DNA of 5,916 nt from Alphaproteobacteria bacterium UBA6544 (GTDB lineage Bacteria > Pseudomonadota > Alphaproteobacteria > UBA8366). The translations under genes and the position numbers were made by a program. The notes under the pieces are model-generated. The model did no database searches. It was not told where the DNA came from and worked only from the letters and a program-made list of their open reading frames with translations. Positions 1 to 5,916 of this stretch are shown here, one piece after another (position 1 is the stretch's first letter; each line of letters starts with the position of its first letter). The stretch covers positions 1-5,916 of the forward strand of contig DJKK01000300.1 of the NCBI GenBank assembly GCA_002434595.1, given 5' to 3'.

Positions 1-1
1 G

Positions 2-1258
2 GTGGTTGGTGTGGCGTTCGTGACCATGGCGATTGGTGTCAATTCCCGGACGGCATTTTCGCTGTTTTATCCTCCGTTACTTGATGAATTCGGTTGGAGC
101 CGCGGGGATACGGCCGCGATATTCTCACTCGGTTTCTTGGCCTCGACGGTAGCGACACCGCTTGTCGGCCTTCTGATTGGCCGGGCAGGACCGCGGATCG
201 CGTTGCCTCTCGGTGCGACTCTGGTCGCTGCCGGACTGCTTTTGGGCACTGTTGCGACGGCCTTATGGCACTTCTATCTGACGCTGGGTGTCTTGGTCAT
301 CGGGGGAAGTATTTTCATTAGCTATATCGGGCACTCGATGTTCCTGGCCAATTGGTTTCAGCGGCGGCGTGGCTTGGCTGTTGGGATTGCATTTTCCGGT
401 GTCGGGTTTGGCGGGATCATAATGTTCCTGTGGATACAACACCTCATTGTCGAGGTCGGCTGGCGGGTCTCCTGCTGGGTGATGGCGGGGTTGCTGATTG
501 CAGTTGTTATTCCGCTGAATTTCTTCCTGCAGCGCGAGCGACCGAGCGAGGTGGGTCTTGAACCTGACGGGACGGCTTCCGGCGCGGCAGCGGACGCGAC
601 ACAGGATGCGGCCATTGTCGATCACAAATGGGCCGACACCGAATGGACCTTGCGCCGTGCGATGGCGACCCGGCGGTTCTGGTGGTTGGCTCTGGCCATG
701 GGAACCGCCCTGTTCGCCTGGTATGCGGTGCAGGTTCATCAAAGTCAGTACCTCATACAACTCGGATTCGACGATACACAAATCGCTCTAGCGCTCGGTG
801 TTGTCGTCATGAGCGGTGTTATCGGGCAGATCGGGCTCGGTTATCTTTCTGACCGAGTCGGTCGAGAGTGGGCATGGACACTGAGCCTGTCCGGTTACGT
901 GCTGTGCTATGCAATTCTGCTGCTGATGAAGTCGTATCCTTCGGCGTCCCTCATGTATGCTATGGCGGCGGCTCAGGGAATGCTCGGATACGGTTTGGCC
1001 TCGATGTTCGGCGCAATGCCGGCGGACTTGTTCCAAGGTCCAAGGTTCGCGGCGATCCTTGGCGTGGTCAGCGTTGCCGCCAACTTGGGGGCCGGGGTGG
1101 GTCCGTGGCTCACCGGCTACATCTACGACATGACCGGCAGCTACAGAGACGCATGGTGGCTCGCGATCGTTGTTTCGATTGTATCCATCGGCGCTGTGTG
1201 GATGGCCGCACCCCGCAAGGTGCGACTGGTCGCGGGTAGGGCGGTATACGGGAATTGA
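2..1258 (+). CDS. MFS permease, 5'-partial (monocarboxylate/oxalate-formate antiporter-like)
   Basis: This is a major facilitator superfamily transporter of the inner membrane, expected to move a small organic anion or similar solute by symport or antiport. The 418 visible residues hold about 12 hydrophobic helices in two halves, split by a polar loop around residues 178-222. Family motifs are clear: a loop 2-3 motif A variant (G56...G60-R61-x-G63-x-R65), its second-half copy GYLSDRVGR at 280-288, and WFQRRRGLAVG at 118-128, typical of the monocarboxylate transporter and oxalate/formate antiporter branch. The frame is open to the left edge and the first visible residues already lie in helix 1, so the true start is probably a few to about 20 codons outside the window; the GTG at position 2 is unlikely to be the start. 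The substrate cannot be read from the sequence. The next gene on this strand starts about 98 bp later, so cotranscription is possible but unproven. Confidence 0.93.
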   Translation: MVGVAFVTMAIGVNSRTAFSLFYPPLLDEFGWSRGDTAAIFSLGFLASTVATPLVGLLIGRAGPRIALPLGATLVAAGLLLGTVATALWHFYLTLGVLVIGGSIFISYIGHSMFLANWFQRRRGLAVGIAFSGVGFGGIIMFLWIQHLIVEVGWRVSCWVMAGLLIAVVIPLNFFLQRERPSEVGLEPDGTASGAAADATQDAAIVDHKWADTEWTLRRAMATRRFWWLALAMGTALFAWYAVQVHQSQYLIQLGFDDTQIALALGVVVMSGVIGQIGLGYLSDRVGREWAWTLSLSGYVLCYAILLLMKSYPSASLMYAMAAAQGMLGYGLASMFGAMPADLFQGPRFAAILGVVSVAANLGAGVGPWLTGYIYDMTGSYRDAWWLAIVVSIVSIGAVWMAAPRKVRLVAGRAVYGN

Positions 1259-1275
1259 GTTATTTTGCGGAAGGC

Positions 1276-1289
1276 TTGCAATTTGCAAT
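1276..1289. repeat. Tandem heptamer TTGCAAT x2
   Basis: Two perfect copies of TTGCAAT lie back to back in the 98-bp gap between the permease stop and the ATG of the small membrane protein. The core TTGCAA is itself palindromic, so each copy could be one half of a protein-binding site. A short inverted repeat, AATTA/TAATT with a 6-nt spacer, follows at 1321-1336. No convincing -35/-10 pair could be placed around either element. The repeat itself is certain; a regulatory role is a guess. Confidence 0.4.
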
Positions 1290-1356
1290 CTATTGGACGC
1301 CGCGTCGTTCTTTGTGCAGAAATTAAGTTCGTAATTCCGCCGAAGTGTTGAAAACG

Positions 1357-1608
1357 ATGCCTAAAATTACCGCACGAACGATCGTTAAACTGATAATCGC
1401 CTGCCTGTTGGTTGGCCTCGTGTTGTCGACCCTCAATATAGATCTTAGAAATATACTAGAAAGTGGGCAGGATGCTATTGAATGGCTGATCAAAGTCGGC
1501 GGCGAGTTTTTCGGTTGGGCGTTAAGCTACATCCTGATCGGTGCCGTCGTGGTAATTCCGATCTGGCTGATCCTGTATATGGTGAAAGCCGCCCGCGGTC
1601 GTAAATAG
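1357..1608 (+). CDS. Small two-helix membrane protein, DUF6460-like
   Basis: This is a short integral membrane protein of 83 residues from the ATG at 1357, or 87 residues if the in-frame GTG at 1345 is used. I prefer the ATG because it begins the conserved part (MPKITARTIVKLIIACLL); neither start has a clear Shine-Dalgarno site. There are two hydrophobic helices: one near the N-terminus (IVKLIIACLLVGLVLSTL) and one near the C-terminus (ILIGAVVVIPIWLILYMV), joined by an amphipathic segment containing DIRNIL-like and EWLIKVGGEFFGWAL stretches, and a basic tail (KAARGRK) that should face the cytoplasm. The layout, and especially the G-A-V-V-V-I-P-I-W-L-I run, matches my recollection of DUF6460 proteins of alphaproteobacteria, whose function is unknown. 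It ends 8 bp from the converging penicillin-binding protein gene, with no room for a terminator between the two stops. Confidence 0.8.
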   Translation: MPKITARTIVKLIIACLLVGLVLSTLNIDLRNILESGQDAIEWLIKVGGEFFGWALSYILIGAVVVIPIWLILYMVKAARGRK

Positions 1609-1616
1609 GCCTTCCG

Positions 1617-3551
1617 CTAATCGTTATCGTTTTCTAGGCTGGGCTGGTCGGATTCATGCTGCCAGGCTCCCCGAGAAGCACCGATTCCAGAAAAGAAAGT
1701 CGTTATCTCTTCGAGCAACGATCGCGTGTTGGCTGCCTTGGGTGCGGTGGGTGCCTCATCTCGTGGCAGGGCCCGGACGGTATGGCCATACGTCGCGCGT
1801 GCCGCAAAGTCCCGCCAGATTGTCGCTGGCAGCTGTCCCCCCGTGACCTTCTTCGTTGGCCGATTGTCATCGTTCCCGACCCAAACGCCAGCGACAAGGT
1901 CAGCCGAGTAACCGATGAACCATCCGTCACGAAAGTCCTGACTGGTTCCGGTCTTTCCAGCCACTTCGCGACCTTCCAGGCGGGCATGACGTCCTGTGCC
2001 GTCTTTTACCGCCGCGGACAACATACGATTCATCCAGCCGACATCCCGTGCGTCGACAATACGGCCCAATGAATCACCTGAACGGCGGTATAGGACCTCA
2101 CCACTGCTCGCCCGAATTTCAGCCACGCCATAGGGGAATACGCCCATCCCGCCATTCGCAAAGGGCAAATAGGCAGCAGTCATTTCAAAAAGGCTGACTT
2201 CCGATGCACCGAGCGCCAACGAGAGGTCGGGTGAGAGTTTCGCTGTAATACCAAGGCGCCGCGCTGCCGACACGATCTTCTCCGGGCCGACACGTTTCGC
2301 GACCTTAACGGCGACTGTGTTTATCGAGCGTGCCAAAGCGCGTTCAACGGTTACATCGCCAGCGAATTTTCCATCAAAGTTCCGCGGTCGCCAGCCATCA
2401 ATGTTGATTGGCGCATCGCGAACTGTACTGTCCGGCCGCAATCCGTCCTCCATCGCCGCGAGATACACGACCGGTTTGAAAGCCGATCCCGGCTGCCGGA
2501 GGGCCTGGACGGCGCGGTTGTATTGACTCGCTTTATACGAACGGCCACCAACCATTGCCCGAATTGCGCCGTCGGGCGCGAAGGCGACGAGAGCTCCTTG
2601 CCCGACAGAACGCATCTTTCCGTGCTTGGTGAGTGCCTTGCTAAGTGCCTGGTTCGCCGAAGACTGTAATGCCGGGTCGAGAGTGGTTCTCACGACAATT
2701 CCCTCGTCGATGCGCCCGATGAAAAGCGGTATCTGCATCTCGATCCAGTCCACGAAATAGCCGGATCCCGCGTTCGGCTTGGCGGATTTGGCAAGACGGG
2801 TTGGCACTCGTTTTGCGGCTGCCGCGCGTTGTCGCGTGAGGTAGCCAGCTTCCACCATATTATCGAGGACCTCGGCTGCGCGTCCACGTGCACGCCGCAG
2901 ATCGTTGGTTGGTGCATAGCGTGAGGGCGCTTTTAGAAGACCGGCCAGCAATGCCGCTTCGCTCAATGTCACGGCCCGCGCTGACTTTCCGAAATAACGC
3001 CGTGCCGCCGCTTCGACGCCGTAGCTGCCGGCACCCAGATAAACCCGGTTTAGATAGAGGGCGAGAATTTGCCGTTTCTCCAGCCTGGCTTCGAGCCAGA
3101 CGGCGAGCATGAGTTCCTTTAACTTACGGATAATAGATCTTTCCGGGGTCAGCCACAGGTTCTTGGCCAGTTGCTGTGTGATCGTGCTGCCACCCTGCAC
3201 AACACGCCCGGCATGAATGTTGGCAACCAACGCTCGTGCAAAGCCGGTAACGTCCATGCCGAAATGCCGGTAGAACCGCCGGTCTTCTGTTGCGAGTACT
3301 GCTTGTGGCAGATGCGCCGGCAATTCCGAGACAGTGATCATCCGTGTTCCTACGCCGGTACGGGAAAGAGCACTGCCGTCGCGTGCCAGGATCACAATTT
3401 CAGCTCGGCTGGTGGCTTGAAATAACTCCTCGGCATCCGGCAAGCCCGGCGCCAGGACGAGGAACAGGATAGCCGAGGCGATCCCCAGCAGTAGCAAGCC
3501 GCCGACACAGAATTTAACGAAATACTTAGTGATTCGTGCGACGCGCCGCAT
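1617..3551 (-). CDS. Class A penicillin-binding protein (glycosyltransferase/transpeptidase, PBP1A family)
   Basis: This is a bifunctional peptidoglycan synthase anchored in the inner membrane with its catalytic domains in the periplasm: it polymerises lipid II into glycan strands and cross-links the peptides. In order: a basic cytoplasmic N-terminus and one transmembrane helix at about residues 12-34; a GT51 glycosyltransferase domain at about 55-235 with the first catalytic Glu in ATEDRRFYRHFG (E89), QGGSTITQQLAKN at 119-131, and the likely second catalytic Glu E146 in RKLKELML; then a transpeptidase domain at about 285-590 with all three active-site motifs: SAFK (nucleophile S356, K359), SIN (409-411) and KTGT (533-536). 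At 644 residues it is shorter than enterobacterial PBP1A (about 850) and has little room for an OB-like insert between the domains. The last 55 residues are polar and low in conservation. The ATG at 3551 is the only possible start preserving the membrane anchor, since an in-frame stop lies eight codons upstream; no good Shine-Dalgarno site precedes it. Confidence 0.97.
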   Translation of the reverse strand: MRRVARITKYFVKFCVGGLLLLGIASAILFLVLAPGLPDAEELFQATSRAEIVILARDGSALSRTGVGTRMITVSELPAHLPQAVLATEDRRFYRHFGMDVTGFARALVANIHAGRVVQGGSTITQQLAKNLWLTPERSIIRKLKELMLAVWLEARLEKRQILALYLNRVYLGAGSYGVEAAARRYFGKSARAVTLSEAALLAGLLKAPSRYAPTNDLRRARGRAAEVLDNMVEAGYLTRQRAAAAKRVPTRLAKSAKPNAGSGYFVDWIEMQIPLFIGRIDEGIVVRTTLDPALQSSANQALSKALTKHGKMRSVGQGALVAFAPDGAIRAMVGGRSYKASQYNRAVQALRQPGSAFKPVVYLAAMEDGLRPDSTVRDAPINIDGWRPRNFDGKFAGDVTVERALARSINTVAVKVAKRVGPEKIVSAARRLGITAKLSPDLSLALGASEVSLFEMTAAYLPFANGGMGVFPYGVAEIRASSGEVLYRRSGDSLGRIVDARDVGWMNRMLSAAVKDGTGRHARLEGREVAGKTGTSQDFRDGWFIGYSADLVAGVWVGNDDNRPTKKVTGGQLPATIWRDFAARATYGHTVRALPRDEAPTAPKAANTRSLLEEITTFFSGIGASRGAWQHESDQPSLENDND

Positions 3552-3674
3552 AATTCTAATATCCGGAGATGGTTATCCGTCGAACATGGAGTCTCGGGGC
3601 CGCCGATGCAACCGGTCATACCCGCATCTCGCCGCTTGTCTTGCCTCGTTGCGCCGTGCTGATTGGGCCTCAGG

Positions 3675-3696
3675 GGATCAACTCTGGAGTTGGTCC
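3675..3696. promoter_or_regulatory. 22-bp imperfect palindrome, possible operator
   Basis: The arms GGATCAACTC and GAGTTGGTCC are separated by TG and match in 9 of 10 positions (the remaining pair would be G-U in RNA). The site lies about 125 bp upstream of the start of the penicillin-binding protein gene, in a stretch with no gene. Such a symmetric element could be a repressor site, but the 2-nt spacer is too short for a normal RNA hairpin loop and no promoter could be placed with confidence. A palindrome of this quality is not very improbable in about 6 kb. Confidence 0.3.
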
Positions 3697-4723
3697 GGTT
3701 GGGCCCTGCCGCCACGAGAAACTGCGACCGACAACAGAATTCAATTGCCCATAACCGTCGCGCTGATATTTGGCTGCGCTCGCATGACTTTAGTTGCCGT
3801 CACGCCGGCCCTCTACCCTATGTTTTTCCGGGGCAATCGAGAACACCGGTGTTTTGTTTTGCCGGCAGGCTGAACAGATGACCGACCGTCTGATCGGAGA
3901 GATCGGTGACTAACTCGATCCGGTGAACCGGCATGCGCAAGAGATTGACCAAGGCGTGTAGGCCGGAGGTTTCGACCCCGACGACGAACGCGAATAGCGA
4001 GTGGTCGCTGGGGAATTGACTGGCACATTGCCACAAGTGAACGGGGTGGCCTTCATCGGGTTGGATTTGCAGGCAAGGATCTACTTCCGAGATCAAAATT
4101 CGGTGTCGCAGCATGATTTTACGATGTTACCGCGGGACATTAAAATTTTCGCGACTTCCCTTCAATCGCGCGAAGCTAACTGGATGAGGTCATTGCTACC
4201 GCCGACCGCGGGGAAACCGATCATTGCGCTTGTTATGCACCTCTTTCGGGGGACGAGCTTGTGGGTATTCATGTACCGGTCATCACGCTAGCGGAATTTT
4301 CCGATAGCATCACCACCAGCATTACAGGATGTGGTCTGACACCGTATTTCCTTTATGGTAACGATTGGCTTTCGGCACATCCTGCCATAGCGGGCTGGAC
4401 ACCGGTGGTGTCGTTGTTCACGGATTACGTGTCTTTCACGATTTTGGCTTAATTATACGGTGCACGCGAACGCTGTACATATCGCAGTCCGTTTGGAAGC
4501 TATGAACAAGGACCTAGGTGCTTGGATATTGATGGGTGGGTGGACAGCGGCTTCTTTGTCTGATGTCGATTTGCGGCGCGTTTCTGCGGCAAAACGCAAC
4601 TCATTAACGTATATGAGATTTGCGATGGCTCCTGAGACCTTGTATCGGATACCGCTTGTCGCGGACGGAAATCATATGCTCAACTAATAGCGGACGACGC
4701 GATCCGGCGGAGTCGAGGCTCCG

Positions 4724-4730
4724 AAGGAGA
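4724..4730 (+). promoter_or_regulatory. Strong Shine-Dalgarno site that decides a TTG start
   Basis: AAGGAGA lies with its last G six bases before the TTG at 4736. No ATG or GTG start candidate lies in frame between the upstream stop at 4688-4690 and this TTG. The next internal Met (residue 35 of the product) would remove the nucleotide-binding glycine motif, so this site fixes the start of the dehydrogenase. A weak 5-bp inverted repeat (CGGAG at 4708-4712 and CTCCG at 4719-4723) sits directly in front of it. Confidence 0.8.
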
Positions 4731-4735
4731 AACGT

Positions 4736-5476
4736 TTGACTGATCGCCTGTTAGGAAAATCGGTATTAGTGTCGGCTGCGGCACGCGGCATCGGCAAGGC
4801 AATAGCGCTACGCTTCGCCGCGGAAGGCGCCAGCGTAATGGCCACTGATCTCGATAGCGAAGAACTGTCGGTATTGAATGGTGTCGATGGTATAAAGACC
4901 CGTGTTCTGGACGTCACAAATGCGACTGCCGTCAACCAGCTTGCAGTCGCCGTGGGACGTGTGGACGTGCTGTGCAATATCGCCGGATATGTGCATCACG
5001 GAAGTATTCTGGATCTTGAAGAAGAGGATTGGGATTTTTCATTCGACCTGAATGTAAAGTCGATGTACCGAACAATCCGAGCGTTTCTGCCGGCCATGCT
5101 TGAGGGCGGTGGCGGCTCGATAATCAACATGTCTTCTGTTGCATCATCTTTGCGCGGGCTTCCGTACCGCTGTGTGTATGGCGCAAGCAAGGCGGCGGTG
5201 ATTGGTCTCACTAAGTCCGTAGCGGCGGACTACATTGCAGACGGTATTCGTTGTAACTGCATTTGCCCGGGTACGGTGGAGAGCCCTTCGCTAGAGGCGC
5301 GGATAGCGGCATTCGACGATCCCGGTCTGGCGCGCCGGAATTTCATTGCCCGCCAGCCGATGGGGCGATTGGGCACGGCCGAGGAAATCGCAGCGATTTC
5401 TGTGTACTTGGCAAGTGATGAATCTGCCTATGCGACGGGCACGGCCGTTGTCGTGGATGGCGGCGTGACGCTATGA
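4736..5476 (+). CDS. NAD-dependent short-chain dehydrogenase, BDH2/DHRS6-like
   Basis: This is a cytosolic oxidoreductase of the classical short-chain dehydrogenase/reductase (SDR) family, 246 residues. The Rossmann motif is SAAARGIG (13-20), a variant of TGxxxGIG that also occurs in human BDH2 as TAAAQGIG. D38 after the second strand predicts NAD over NADP. NIAG is at 81-84, and the catalytic set is N106, S133, Y148 and K152 (YGASK). PGT follows at 178-180, and the end (YLASDESAYATGTAVVVDGG) is typical. Agreement with human BDH2 as I remember it is very high through LDVT, VHHG, EEDWDF, NMSSVASS, RCVY and KAAVIGLTKSVAADY. Arg145, Arg189 and Arg206 line up with arginines proposed to hold the substrate carboxylate there. 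The same clade includes bacterial 2-keto-3-deoxy-L-fuconate dehydrogenases, so the substrate could be 3-hydroxybutyrate, 4-oxo-proline/hydroxyproline or a deoxy sugar acid; the sequence does not settle it. The start is TTG with a strong ribosome site. No pathway partner is in the window, and the flanks look degraded. Confidence 0.95.
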   Translation: MTDRLLGKSVLVSAAARGIGKAIALRFAAEGASVMATDLDSEELSVLNGVDGIKTRVLDVTNATAVNQLAVAVGRVDVLCNIAGYVHHGSILDLEEEDWDFSFDLNVKSMYRTIRAFLPAMLEGGGGSIINMSSVASSLRGLPYRCVYGASKAAVIGLTKSVAADYIADGIRCNCICPGTVESPSLEARIAAFDDPGLARRNFIARQPMGRLGTAEEIAAISVYLASDESAYATGTAVVVDGGVTL

Positions 5477-5534
5477 TCGAGAGCGAGGACCGGTCAGCCA
5501 CGGCCCGCATGCGGTCGCCAATACCGCGGGCAAG

Positions 5535-5783
5535 ATGGGAGACGTGGATACCAAAAAGCACATCGATGTCCACGCGCAGGTCATGAGCCTGATATTGCGC
5601 AAACAGCTCACCGATTTGCGCGAAGGTGTCTGGTTATCAAGCCGGGTGGTTTTGCGATCGCTGTTACGCCGGCAACGAAAGCGGCTGGAGGATGATCTCG
5701 GTGATCTTGCTGGATTCGTCAGAGATGTGCGGACCTTGATGGGTCAATCCGGGAGGAACTTCAGCTCGGTCTCCGCAAGATAG
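5535..5783 (+). pseudogene. C-terminal remnant of a DUF294-type nucleotidyltransferase-like protein
   Basis: The open frame of 82 codons from ATG 5535 contains, at about residues 10-70, a stretch reading HIDVHAQVMSLILRKQLTDL followed by REGVWLSSRV and then a basic RRQRKRLEDDL helix. This resembles the helical C-terminal domain (DUF294_C) of proteins that carry cNMP-binding and CBS domains plus a GlnD-like nucleotidyltransferase domain; those proteins show a similar LIL-x-QQL-x-D-x-x-x-G-x-x-x-S-N-x-V pattern. Here the nucleotidyltransferase and CBS parts are missing: the frame is open back only to a stop at 5466-5468, inside the dehydrogenase gene. No ribosome site precedes the ATG. I read it as a gene stump; the alternative is a real small protein. 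The last 40 bp overlap the end of the converging TPR-like gene, and the family resemblance appears to stop near 5743, so the original stop has probably been lost. The family call is from memory of the pattern and needs a profile search. Confidence 0.5.
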
Positions 5784-5914
5784 AGTTCGAGGCACGGTGC
5801 GCCGATTTCTAGGCATGTGACAAAATGCTGCCTTGCGACAGTGTCGTCCCCACCACTCAGTTTGGCCGCGCCGGCATAGTACGCCGCCTGACACTTCGCC
5901 ACGGGCGACAACTC
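5744..5914 (-). CDS. C-terminal end of a TPR-like protein, 5'-partial
   Basis: Read leftwards from the right edge, one frame is open for 56 codons to a TGA at 5744-5746 and gives a convincing protein end: ELSPVAKCQAAYYAGAAKLS, then GGDDTVARQHFVTCLEIG, then APCLELYLAETELKFLPD. The middle fits a tetratricopeptide repeat, a helix pair with Gly at repeat position 8, Ala at 20, Phe at 24 and a small residue at 27. The closing LxLYLAETEL helix resembles the ends of TPR lipoproteins such as NlpI and of TPR-bearing hypothetical proteins of alphaproteobacteria. TPR units mediate protein-protein contacts; the partner and the cell compartment are unknown because the N-terminus lies outside the window. 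No start codon is needed here since the gene enters from the right. It converges on the dehydrogenase and its trailing gene remnant. Confidence 0.65.
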   Translation of the reverse strand, partial: ELSPVAKCQAAYYAGAAKLSGGDDTVARQHFVTCLEIGAPCLELYLAETELKFLPD

Positions 5915-5916
5915 CT

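Larger units (their letters stand above)
3552..4735. other. Gene-poor stretch with apparent decayed coding sequence
   Basis: No intact gene could be recognised on either strand in these 1.18 kb. The first 250 bp should hold the promoter of the leftward penicillin-binding protein gene. From about 3820 to 4690 there are several frames with partial coding character. On the minus strand 4114-3818 is open for 98 codons, and its left half ends mostly in C or G. On the plus strand, frame 4180-4452 encodes 90 residues with about 60% purine-first codons (hand count), and after a single TAA it stays open to 4558. A third plus-strand frame starts at GTG 4460 (or ATG 4502) and ends in tandem stops TAA-TAG at 4685-4690. 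None gave a family I recognise. The pattern fits old coding DNA broken by stops and frameshifts, but chance open frames cannot be excluded. Confidence 0.55.

Noticed and set aside
2..4. GTG at the left edge as the true start of the permease
   Set aside because: It would begin inside the first transmembrane helix without the usual short cytoplasmic lead; the frame is open to the edge, so the gene is more likely cut.
263..1288. Long minus-strand frames opposite the permease (263-781 and 788-1288)
   Set aside because: They are exact opposites of a clearly coding MFS gene; their translations are rich in Pro, Arg and His and match no family.
1656..2072. 138-codon plus-strand frame inside the penicillin-binding protein gene
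   Set aside because: It lies antisense to the transpeptidase domain, has no ribosome site and gives a composition typical of an antisense shadow.
3529..3873. 114-codon plus-strand frame overlapping the penicillin-binding protein start
   Set aside because: No ribosome site and no recognisable motif; the Cys/Arg/Trp-rich translation does not look like a protein, and its start lies inside the opposing gene.
3996..4009. Perfect 5-bp hairpin AGCGA-GTGG-TCGCT
   Set aside because: The stem is too short and there is no T run, so it is neither a terminator nor a convincing regulatory element.
4708..4723. CGGAG/CTCCG inverted repeat before the dehydrogenase as a riboswitch or attenuator
   Set aside because: A single 5-bp stem without an alternative structure or a conserved core is not enough to support a riboregulator.
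5505..5514. 10-bp perfect palindrome CCGCATGCGG after the dehydrogenase, considered as a terminator
   Set aside because: It has no loop and no following T run; a GC-rich 10-mer palindrome is expected by chance.
5473..5586. Possible ATGA-coupled short ORF starting at 5473 at the end of the dehydrogenase
   Set aside because: Only about 37 codons, rich in Arg, Ser and Thr, and overlapping the better-supported DUF294-like frame; no family resemblance.

Overview
The window reads like an alphaproteobacterial chromosome segment of moderately high GC. The main clues are a small membrane protein that looks like DUF6460 (a family I associate with Rhizobiales and Rhodospirillales) and a short class A penicillin-binding protein of the alphaproteobacterial kind. 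This placement is an inference from protein families; there is no rRNA or other marker gene to confirm it. I see no tRNA, rRNA, CRISPR array, insertion sequence or phage gene.

Left part (1-3551), dense and ordinary: an MFS permease cut by the left edge; a small two-helix membrane protein (ATG at 1357); then, on the other strand and ending only 8 bp away, a bifunctional class A penicillin-binding protein. The permease and the small protein share a strand but are about 98 bp apart and need not be one operon. The penicillin-binding protein is transcribed leftwards from the large gap at 3552-4735.

Middle (3552-4735): about 1.18 kb with no gene I can name. It contains a 22-bp imperfect palindrome upstream of the penicillin-binding protein gene and several interrupted reading frames that look partly coding. 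The best explanation is eroding former coding sequence, but I could not identify the ancestors.

Right part (4736-5916): a complete short-chain dehydrogenase very close to the BDH2/DHRS6 type, starting at TTG behind a strong Shine-Dalgarno site. It is followed by what looks like the surviving C-terminal end of a DUF294-type nucleotidyltransferase-related protein with its N-terminal domains missing. Converging on that from the right edge is the C-terminus of a TPR-like protein. An intact metabolic gene with degraded DNA on one side and a gene stump on the other suggests a rearranged or horizontally acquired segment.

I found no convincing new multi-gene system. The items most worth a second look are the gene stump behind the dehydrogenase, the degraded 3.8-4.7 kb stretch, and the substrate of the isolated dehydrogenase.
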